From Erysipelothrix aquatica (GTDB lineage Bacteria; Bacillota_I; Bacilli_A; Erysipelotrichales; Erysipelotrichaceae), in the NCBI RefSeq assembly GCF_009828775.2, contig NZ_WTSY02000009.1, forward strand, positions 1 to 64,000: DNA of 64,000 nt, given 5' to 3'. Of the stretch, positions 44,264 to 51,417 are shown in pieces. A model generated the notes under the pieces. That model was not told the DNA's origin. It did no database searches and saw nothing but the letters and a program-made list of their open reading frames with translations. The translations under genes and the position numbers were made by a program. The stretch's first letter is position 1. Each line of letters begins with the position of its first letter.

Positions 44264-44381
44264 ACATTATGTCATCATGCTTTTGCTCCTATTTGTACTT
44301 TTTGCCCTGAGTATCGGGATTCTCAACGAAATTCGACACAAAACAATTGTTGTGGATGAGATTATTACCCATGTGGAGTGA
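44250..44381 (+). CDS. 43-residue single-pass membrane peptide
   Basis: This tiny gene starts inside the kinase 3' end (ATG at 44250 after GAGGTT) and encodes MKQYKHYVIMLLLLFVLFAL followed by a short charged tail. One membrane segment fills most of it. It is positioned as the third gene of the two-component operon and may tune the kinase or be a target of it. Small membrane partners of kinases are known, but this one is not recognised. Confidence 0.6.
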   Translation: MKQYKHYVIMLLLLFVLFALSIGILNEIRHKTIVVDEIITHVE

Positions 44382-44438
44382 GCATGTTGCTTGCATGAAA
44401 TACCGGGGGTGGTATATTTATAGTCAATGAGGTGACCT

Positions 44439-44891
44439 ATGATACGTAACTACATTACCGACAATAAATACAAGTTTCTCGGATTTTTTGCTTTCTTTTT
44501 ACTCGTAAATCTAATTATTGATAATTTAAATACAAGCTATGGTGAAATGCAGTCGCAGTATTCACTTGCACTTGTCATGATTAATATCATTCTCAACATT
44601 GTTATGGCAGGTATATCTTCTTACTTAATGATGATCAGTAGTTTACAGTTTAGCATCATCGGAAAAGAGAGCAAAAGCCAAAATTTTAGTTTTATATCGA
44701 TAATCTTTGGCATCTTGACATATGGCTGCACTCCTTGCGTGATTGCATTCTTTGCGTCCTTCGGCGTTGCATTTTCTGTTTATGCCTTGCCACTAGCGAA
44801 TTTACCTTATAAAATAATATCATTAGGAATTCTTGCTCTGGGTATTTGGTTTACGCATCGTGAACTCAATAAAACATGCAAGATTGGGTAA
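44439..44891 (+). CDS. four-pass membrane protein with CTPC motif
   Basis: This 150-residue protein has about four membrane segments. The third begins with a CxxC pair (YGCTPCVIAFFASFGVAF) set in the membrane. That pair suggests thiol-redox or metal handling, as in DsbD-like or MerT-like proteins, but the family is not recognised. It is 57 bases after the small membrane peptide gene and just before the 122-residue protein. Confidence 0.75.
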   Translation: MIRNYITDNKYKFLGFFAFFLLVNLIIDNLNTSYGEMQSQYSLALVMINIILNIVMAGISSYLMMISSLQFSIIGKESKSQNFSFISIIFGILTYGCTPCVIAFFASFGVAFSVYALPLANLPYKIISLGILALGIWFTHRELNKTCKIG

Positions 44892-44894
44892 TGT

Positions 44895-45263
44895 ATGAAT
44901 AAAGATTTAGTTGCTTTTACAGGCGCATATTTTGCAAAGTATATGGATCAACATCCAGATGTCTCCGAAGTATTTGATAAAACGTATACGACATTCACAG
45001 ATGCCATTGAGTTTGGGTCGCGGACGTACCAGGATGATCGCACATTTTATATCCATGCGGAGATCACGCATGAAGGAAAAGAACATGTAATGCTTATTCA
45101 TGATTTTGGTGGTACGGCAGCATACTTTGAAAAAGATGGTTTTTTTGAATTGTTGGTGTCTTATTTAATAGTGCTTAAGAAAATAAGAAACGTGAGCACT
45201 GTTCGTTTTACCCAAAACACTGACCATTATTATAGATTTGATTTACTTGAAAGATTACACTAA
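44895..45263 (+). CDS. cytosolic protein of unknown function
   Basis: This 122-residue protein begins 3 bases after the CTPC membrane protein, so the two form an operon. It has an alpha/beta pattern (FTGAYFAKYMDQHPDVSEVF, HVMLIHDFGGTAAYF) and no membrane segment. I do not recognise it. Confidence 0.6.
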   Translation: MNKDLVAFTGAYFAKYMDQHPDVSEVFDKTYTTFTDAIEFGSRTYQDDRTFYIHAEITHEGKEHVMLIHDFGGTAAYFEKDGFFELLVSYLIVLKKIRNVSTVRFTQNTDHYYRFDLLERLH

Positions 45264-45284
45264 TCGGCCTCGGCCGATTTTTTT
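45262..45284 (+). terminator. intrinsic terminator
   Basis: The AATCGGCC/GGCCGATT stem is followed by a T-run and overlaps the stop codon of the preceding gene. Confidence 0.85.
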
Positions 45285-45387
45285 ATTCTTATTTGGAATG
45301 TGAAAGTTACTTAATAATTGTTTTGGAATACAAACTATCGATTGTGAAGAAATCGCCACTGTTCACAGACTATTTTCAATGACTGAA

Positions 45388-45424
45388 TGTAAAAGTTTAC
45401 ATTACAAATATGTAAAATTTTACA
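45388..45424. promoter_or_regulatory. tandem 14-bp palindromes upstream of oppA
   Basis: TGTAAAAGTTTACA (45388-45401) and TGTAAAATTTTACA (45411-45424, perfect) are spaced 23 bp centre to centre, about two helical turns. They lie ~18 bases upstream of a likely -35 (TTGCAA, 45442-45447). They look like a double operator for an unknown dimeric regulator of the opp operon. Confidence 0.6.
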
Positions 45425-45503
45425 ATTTGTGATGAAAATATTTGCAATGCGCTTGCGTTATGTGATAAACTCGAGAAAACCAGTGAAGAGAAGGAGAACA
45501 AAT

Positions 45504-47039
45504 ATGAAATATCGCAAAAAATTATCGATCATTATGATCGCAGCATTCGCATTATTTTTAACCGCATGTTCAAGTGGATCAAGCCAAGGAGCAAAAGATT
45601 CACTTATCATTGCATCAAGTGCTGATGCCGTAACATTTGACATCCAAAATACGAATGACCAAGCAACAACACGAATTGCCCGTCAAATCTATGAAACACT
45701 GATTAAACAAAATGAAAAACTTGAGTTGGAGCCAGGACTTGCAGAGTCATGGACTGCTATTGATGATACAACTTATGAATTTAAACTTCGCAAAGACGTT
45801 AAATTCCACAATGGAGAAGCATTTACAGCGAAAGATGTTGCATACACCATGAACCGTGCAGCTGCATCTGAGCAAATTGGACACATTGTCGGTGCTGTTG
45901 ATCCAGCAAAAGTAAAAATTGTTGATGATCATACCATTCAAATTGGAACTAAAGAACCGTTTGGACCATTCCTAACACACCTTGCACACCCTGCAACAGC
46001 GATTATGAACGAAAAAGCTGTCACAGAGGGTGGTCAAGACTATGGAACACAACCAGTTGGTACAGGACCATATAAATTTACGAACTGGACTGCGGGAAGT
46101 GAAGTCAATGTAGAACGCTTTGCTGATTACTGGGGGGAAAAAGGCTTAGCAGAAACAATTACATTTAAAGTTATCAAAGAGAACTCGGTCCGACTTATTG
46201 CACTTGAGAATGGTGAAATTGACATCGCATTTGATGTTGCACCATCAGACATTGCAAAAGTTGAAGAAAATAAAGACTTAGCACTTTACCGTGACCTTAA
46301 CTTATCAACAGGCTATGTTGGTTTCAACACTCAAAGTAAAACACCGGTCAATGATGTTCGCGTCCGTCAAGCTATTAACTATGCTATCGACGTAGATGCA
46401 ATCGTTAAAACGGTATATCAAGGTGTTGGTAAAGCCGCACAAGGACCGTTAAATCCACTTGTATTTGGTGCGAACTCAGAATTAGAACCATACAATTATG
46501 ATGTAGATAAAGCGAAAGCATTACTTGCTGAAGCAGGATATGCAGATGGTGGGTTTACATTGAAACTGCTTGTTGGTGACAACAACGCTGAGCGTATTAA
46601 GATTGCGGAAGTTGTCAAAGAAGAACTTTCAAAACTTGGAATTACAGTTGAAATTAACCAATTAGAATGGGGAGCATACTTAGATGCAACCGGAAAAGGC
46701 GAAGGTGATATGTATATCTTAGGATGGACAACTGTCACAACTGATGCTGATTACGGTCTGTATCCATTGTTCCATACATCACAATTTGGTAAAGCTGGAA
46801 ACCGTGCATTCTACAGTAATCCTAAGGTTGATCAATTACTAGATGATGGTAAAACAACAACGGATCCAGCAGCACGTGAAGCTCTTTATAAAGAAGCACA
46901 AGTCATCATTCGTGATGAAGCTCCTTGGATTTTCGTTCAAGATGGCGAGAATGTCACAGCAACACGTAAAAATGTTCAAGGATTTAAACACCATCCAACA
47001 GGTTCATACTTCTTGAGCCAAGTTAAGGTTGGAGAGTAA
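45504..47039 (+). CDS. oppA: oligopeptide-binding lipoprotein (SBP family 5)
   Basis: This 511-residue extracellular lipoprotein has lipobox LFLTAC. The start at 45504 follows AAGGAG. The SBP_bac_5 layout is clear: DPxxVKIVDDHTIQIGTKEPF-like core, FNTQSKTPVNDVRVRQAINYA, and a C-terminal WGAYLDATGKGEGDMYILGW. It delivers peptides to OppBC. A terminator after it should make it more abundant than the rest of the operon, which is typical for oppA. Confidence 0.95.
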   Translation: MKYRKKLSIIMIAAFALFLTACSSGSSQGAKDSLIIASSADAVTFDIQNTNDQATTRIARQIYETLIKQNEKLELEPGLAESWTAIDDTTYEFKLRKDVKFHNGEAFTAKDVAYTMNRAAASEQIGHIVGAVDPAKVKIVDDHTIQIGTKEPFGPFLTHLAHPATAIMNEKAVTEGGQDYGTQPVGTGPYKFTNWTAGSEVNVERFADYWGEKGLAETITFKVIKENSVRLIALENGEIDIAFDVAPSDIAKVEENKDLALYRDLNLSTGYVGFNTQSKTPVNDVRVRQAINYAIDVDAIVKTVYQGVGKAAQGPLNPLVFGANSELEPYNYDVDKAKALLAEAGYADGGFTLKLLVGDNNAERIKIAEVVKEELSKLGITVEINQLEWGAYLDATGKGEGDMYILGWTTVTTDADYGLYPLFHTSQFGKAGNRAFYSNPKVDQLLDDGKTTTDPAAREALYKEAQVIIRDEAPWIFVQDGENVTATRKNVQGFKHHPTGSYFLSQVKVGE

Positions 47040-47047
47040 CTAACACT

Positions 47048-47079
47048 GAGTGGGGCGACAATCTCCCCACTCTTTTTTT
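47048..47079 (+). terminator. partial terminator between oppA and oppB
   Basis: A GAGTGGGG/CCCCACTC stem (47048-47055 with 47065-47072) is followed by Ts. It likely sets the ratio of binding protein to permease. Confidence 0.85.
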
Positions 47080-47098
47080 AAAAGAAAGGATGAGTACA

Positions 47099-48028
47099 AT
47101 GTACAAATATGTTCTAAAAAGACTTCTATGGGTCATTCCAATTCTCTTGGGTGTATCATTGATTGTCTTCGCAATCATGCACTATTCACCAGGAGATCCC
47201 GCAACTTTAATACTTGGTGAATCTGCGACACCTCAGGCAATTGCTCAATTAAGAAGTGAAATGGGGTTGGATCAGCCCTTCCTCATCCAATATTTCAAAT
47301 ATATTGGGAATGCGTTTCTAAAATTTGATTTGGGTCGTTCGTTTGTCAATAACCGTCCCGTCATCACTGAGATTATGACGCGTTTTCCAAATACAATGAA
47401 ACTTGCTGGATATAGTATTTTATTAGCGGCAGTCGTTGGAATTCCACTGGGAGTTCTTGCAGCCCGTAAGCCTTATTCAGCTGTGGATAATGGAACAATG
47501 TTTGTATCACTTTTGGGTGTATCCATGCCAACATTTTGGCAAGGGCTCCTACTCATCATTGTCTTCTCATTACAACTTAAATGGTTCCCATCCACTGGAT
47601 TTGAATCATGGCAACAAATGGTCCTTCCAGTTATTACCCTTGCATCAAGTTCAATAGGATCGATTGCGCGTATTACCCGCTCAAGTATGCTGGATGTGAT
47701 GGGACAAGATTTCATTCGTACAGCTCATGCTAAAGGGGTATCCCAGCGCGGGGTCATTTATGTCCATACATTACGAAATGCATTACTTCCCGTAGTAACC
47801 GTGATTGGATTACAGTTTGGAGCGCTTCTGGGTGGGGCAGTACTGACAGAGACTGTTTTTAGTATTAACGGTCTTGGGACCTTGATGGTCAATGCAATTC
47901 GTCAACGTGATTTAATTGTAGTTCAAGGTGGGGTTCTCTTTATTGCCTTTATCTTTACGATTGTGAACTTAAGTGTTGACATTCTATACGGGTATATTGA
48001 CCCACGAATTCGTTCACAATACAAATAG
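47099..48028 (+). CDS. oppB: oligopeptide ABC permease OppB
   Basis: The start at 47099 suits the GAAAGG site 6 to 9 bases upstream; the ATG at 47090 abuts it. Of 309 residues, six form membrane segments. The family N-terminus is MYKYVLKRLLWVIPILLGVS with FAIMHYSPGDPA, and the EAA loop reads ARAKGVS-like in FIRTAHAKGVSQRG. It forms the pore with OppC. Confidence 0.95.
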   Translation: MYKYVLKRLLWVIPILLGVSLIVFAIMHYSPGDPATLILGESATPQAIAQLRSEMGLDQPFLIQYFKYIGNAFLKFDLGRSFVNNRPVITEIMTRFPNTMKLAGYSILLAAVVGIPLGVLAARKPYSAVDNGTMFVSLLGVSMPTFWQGLLLIIVFSLQLKWFPSTGFESWQQMVLPVITLASSSIGSIARITRSSMLDVMGQDFIRTAHAKGVSQRGVIYVHTLRNALLPVVTVIGLQFGALLGGAVLTETVFSINGLGTLMVNAIRQRDLIVVQGGVLFIAFIFTIVNLSVDILYGYIDPRIRSQYK

Positions 48029-48042
48029 AAGGGAGATCCAAT

Positions 48043-48924
48043 ATGTTTAAACGAAATAAAAAGAAAGACATCGTGGTAGCTCCTGAAGGATCATTTCGCG
48101 ATATATGGCGTGCATTAATCAAAAATAAACGCGCGGTTGTAGGTTTGATTTTTATTGTTGTTCTTGTCTTTGTTGCTATCTTTGCAGACAAAATTGCACC
48201 GTTTGGCATGACAGAACAAAATTTGTCGAATGCGCTTCAACATCCTAACGGAACGCATTTGTTAGGTACTGATGCGCTTGGACGTGATGTTCTTAGTCGT
48301 ATTCTATACGGAGCTCGCGTATCGGTCACCATCGGAATTTCAGCAGTTATTATCTCATTATTCTTTGGTGGTATTTTTGGATTGCTAGCAGGCTACTACG
48401 GCGGTAAAGTCGATACTGTGATTATGCGCTTTACAGATGTACTACTTTCAATTCCATCGATTCTACTTGCCATTGCGATAGTTGCCTCATTTGGTCCAAG
48501 TTTAATGAACTTAATTCTAGCGATAGGTATTGGTGGGATTCCAAGTTATACCCGGATTGTACGATCAGCAGTTATGGCTGTACGCGAGAAACAATTCATT
48601 GAAGCAGCACATGCAATTGGCTTATCCAATACATCAATCATGATAAAACATATTGTACCCAACGTTTTATCACCGGTTATTGTTCAGGCAACCATGGGTG
48701 TTGCTTCCGCAATTTTATCTGCAGCAGGACTTGGCTTCATCGGATTAGGGATTGAAGCATCCGTTGCTGAATGGGGTACCATGTTAAGTTTAGGACGTGA
48801 ACATATTCGAACACATACCTATCTTACGGTATACCCTGGACTTGCAATCATGTTAACCATTTTAGCCTTTAATTTATTGGGTGATGGGATTCGTGATGCA
48901 ATTGATCCAAAGATGCGTGATTAG
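48043..48924 (+). CDS. oppC: oligopeptide ABC permease OppC
   Basis: This 293-residue partner permease has a soluble N-terminus, the LLGTDALGRDVLSR motif and the EAA loop EAAHAIGLSNTSIM, with five or six membrane segments. The order oppA-B-C-F-D and short gaps mark it as part of the operon. Confidence 0.95.
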   Translation: MFKRNKKKDIVVAPEGSFRDIWRALIKNKRAVVGLIFIVVLVFVAIFADKIAPFGMTEQNLSNALQHPNGTHLLGTDALGRDVLSRILYGARVSVTIGISAVIISLFFGGIFGLLAGYYGGKVDTVIMRFTDVLLSIPSILLAIAIVASFGPSLMNLILAIGIGGIPSYTRIVRSAVMAVREKQFIEAAHAIGLSNTSIMIKHIVPNVLSPVIVQATMGVASAILSAAGLGFIGLGIEASVAEWGTMLSLGREHIRTHTYLTVYPGLAIMLTILAFNLLGDGIRDAIDPKMRD

Positions 48925-48935
48925 GAGGACTCAAG

Positions 48936-50375
48936 ATGACAACACGACAATTATTTAAAATACAAAACTTACAAAAATATTACCCTGTCAAAAAATCCAA
49001 TGTCTTCCAACGTCACCAAGAGTATGTGAAGGCAAACAAAAATATTTCCTTGGAAATATTTGAAGGTGAGACGTTAGGAATTGTAGGTGAGTCAGGATGC
49101 GGTAAATCGACATTTGGTCGCACGTTAATTCAACTTCAGGAACAGACTGGTGGTACAACCATGTTTTATGGTGATACCATTGAAAATCTGATGCCTTCCT
49201 ACGTTAAAGAAACCTATGACTCAATTCCGAAAATATCAGGATCCTATGATAAAGATTTTGCGGAGTTAAAAGCATTGGAGGCACAACGAAACGATGAAGC
49301 GAGCATCGATGCGTATCGTCTCAAAGAAATTGACTTTAATAAGAAGTATGGGAACGTACTGAGGCTCGCAGGTGGATTGTTGGTGCATGATGATCTTAAC
49401 TTTGTTCGTCAGTTACTGATTAAACGATACAGTGCGGGATCAAAGTTAGCTCAGATTCATCAGGATTTATACATGACACAAGCCCGTTTGAAAATTGTTG
49501 GAACTGATGCAAAATTAGAAGCCAATGAAAAACGTTTACAAGCACAGTTTGCAGATGAAACAAAAGTCTTTGAAACAATCGAGGCTGAGGTAGAAACTGT
49601 GAAAGCAACCTTAAGTGGTCATGAGCGCTTTGCGTACTTTGAATCATTTTTAGATCATGGCATCGACTTAACGTCACTATCTACAAAAGAATTACGTGGA
49701 TTACGTCATAATATCCAAATTATTTTCCAAGACCCGTACTCATCATTAAATCCCCGTTTTACAGTTGGTGATATTATTGGTGAAGGATTGATTACGCATG
49801 GTGTTTTTGAAAGTAAAAAGAGTGATGGTTACATTGAATATATTGAAGATGTCATGGAAAAATGTGGTCTTAGCAAGTCCTTTCGAAATCGTTACCCGCA
49901 CCAATTCTCAGGTGGACAACGACAACGTATTGGGATTGCCCGCGCTGTTGCACTGAAGCCTAAATTCATTGTTTGTGATGAAGCGGTTAGTGCATTGGAT
50001 GTTTCCATTCAATCGCAAATCATTAACTTACTTCAGGAGCTAAAAGAGAAAGAAAATCTTACGTATCTATTCATCACCCATGACTTGGGAGTTGTCCGAT
50101 ACATTAGTGACCGAATCGGAGTTATGTATTTTGGAAATCTTGTGGAATTGGCACCTGCTGATGAAATCTTTACGAATCCACAACATCCTTATACAAAACG
50201 GCTCTTAGATGCAATTCCGCGCTTAAATGCAGATGAGCCATTGTATGAGTCCCGTGAAGACACCCGATTTGAATTCTTATTTGATGAAACGGGCGAAGCG
50301 GATAAAGATTGGTTTGAAGTATCACCCGGACACTTTGTCGCATGTCATTTGAAAGAAAGAGGTGAAGCAGCATGA
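48936..50375 (+). CDS. oppF: OppF-like ATPase with large insertion between Walker A and Q-loop
   Basis: This 479-residue ATPase has Walker A GESGCGKST at residues 51-59 and the Q-loop QDPYSSLNPR at ~265, about 206 residues apart; the usual distance is about 45-50. The extra ~160 residues (~84-245) are charged and helix-rich. The remainder is standard: SGGQRQRIGIARA signature, Walker B FIVCDEAVSALD, switch His in FITHDLG, and a C-terminal peptide-transporter tail (PGHFVACHL). It powers the Opp importer. The insertion role is unknown. Confidence 0.93.
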   Translation: MTTRQLFKIQNLQKYYPVKKSNVFQRHQEYVKANKNISLEIFEGETLGIVGESGCGKSTFGRTLIQLQEQTGGTTMFYGDTIENLMPSYVKETYDSIPKISGSYDKDFAELKALEAQRNDEASIDAYRLKEIDFNKKYGNVLRLAGGLLVHDDLNFVRQLLIKRYSAGSKLAQIHQDLYMTQARLKIVGTDAKLEANEKRLQAQFADETKVFETIEAEVETVKATLSGHERFAYFESFLDHGIDLTSLSTKELRGLRHNIQIIFQDPYSSLNPRFTVGDIIGEGLITHGVFESKKSDGYIEYIEDVMEKCGLSKSFRNRYPHQFSGGQRQRIGIARAVALKPKFIVCDEAVSALDVSIQSQIINLLQELKEKENLTYLFITHDLGVVRYISDRIGVMYFGNLVELAPADEIFTNPQHPYTKRLLDAIPRLNADEPLYESREDTRFEFLFDETGEADKDWFEVSPGHFVACHLKERGEAA

Positions 50376-51307
50376 GTAGCATTTTAGAAGTTAATAACTT
50401 GCACACATACTTTACAACCCGCCATGGATTGGTAAAGGCTGTTAATGGTGTTTCATTTAAAGTTGAAGCTGGAAAAACTTTGGGAATTGTGGGGGAATCG
50501 GGGAGTGGCAAAAGTCAAACTGCGATGTCAATTCTCCAACTGTTTACAGCCAATCAAAAAATTCATGAAGGTACTATAACTTTTGAAGATAAAGCCATCT
50601 CGACGATGCCTGAAAAAGAACTTCAACAGATTCGCGGGAATGAGATATCAATGATATTCCAAGAACCGATGACTAGTTTGAATCCTGTTTTTACGGTTGA
50701 ACGTCAAATTAATGAAGTACTTATTCTCCATCAAGGACTATCCAAAAAAGAAGCGTCACAGAAATCACTTGAAATGTTGGAAGCGGTTAAGATTCCGAAT
50801 GCTAAACGAATCTTAAAGTCTTATCCCCACCAACTTTCAGGCGGAATGAGTCAACGTGTCATGATTGCGATGGCCCTTGCATGCAATCCCAAATTACTAA
50901 TTGCGGATGAACCAACAACTGCTTTGGACGTCATTATTCAAGCAGAGATTTTGAAGTTAATGAATGATTTGAAACGTGATTTTAAAACATCAATCATGTT
51001 TATCACTCATGACTTGGGTGTCATTAGCCAAATGGCGGATGATATCATAGTTATGCATGGGGGAAAGATTGTGGAAGCGGCGCCAATCGCAGCACTCTTC
51101 AATAAACCCACGCACCCGTATACGAAACGCTTGATTGCGGCGTTTTTGAAAACTGATATCGCTGGAAAAGCACAAGAGCGTCATGCGCTTGATTACTTCT
51201 CAGCGGAAACAGAGGTATTTGATTTTAGAGCCTTTAGAGAAGGGCAAATTGATCCGGATTGGCATGAAATTGACCCCGGACATTTTGTAGCAGTAACACT
51301 TAAATAG
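50372..51307 (+). CDS. oppD: oligopeptide ABC ATPase OppD
   Basis: This 311-residue ATPase has Walker A GESGSGKSQT, Q-loop FQEPMTSLNP, signature LSGGMSQRVMIAMAL, Walker B LLIADEPTTALD and switch His in FITHDLG. The C-terminal tail ends DPGHFVAVTL, matching OppF. The length is normal, in contrast to the extended OppF, and the start overlaps it by 4 bases. Confidence 0.95.
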   Translation: MSSILEVNNLHTYFTTRHGLVKAVNGVSFKVEAGKTLGIVGESGSGKSQTAMSILQLFTANQKIHEGTITFEDKAISTMPEKELQQIRGNEISMIFQEPMTSLNPVFTVERQINEVLILHQGLSKKEASQKSLEMLEAVKIPNAKRILKSYPHQLSGGMSQRVMIAMALACNPKLLIADEPTTALDVIIQAEILKLMNDLKRDFKTSIMFITHDLGVISQMADDIIVMHGGKIVEAAPIAALFNKPTHPYTKRLIAAFLKTDIAGKAQERHALDYFSAETEVFDFRAFREGQIDPDWHEIDPGHFVAVTLK

Positions 51308-51312
51308 CCTTG

Positions 51313-51353
51313 AAGCCTGTACGATGAAGAAGGAACATTGTACGGGCTTTTTA
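51313..51353 (+). terminator. terminator of the opp operon
   Basis: AAGCCTGTAC (51313-51322) pairs with GTACGGGCTT (51340-51349, one G-U), followed by Ts. The loop is 17 nt. Confidence 0.75.
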
Positions 51354-51366
51354 TGTTGCGTATTAT

Positions 51367-51399
51367 TTAATACCGTCTTAATACCGTATGTGGTATGTT
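51367..51399 (+). promoter_or_regulatory. KdpE-like direct repeats and promoter of kdpDE
   Basis: TTAATACCGTC (51367-51377) and TTAATACCGTA (51378-51388) are adjacent 11-bp direct repeats. After 5 bp comes an extended -10 (TGGTATGTT, box at 51394-51399). The same arrangement precedes kdpF, so this is the likely KdpE activator site. Confidence 0.7.
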
Positions 51400-51417
51400 T
51401 GGGATGAGGTGATACAG

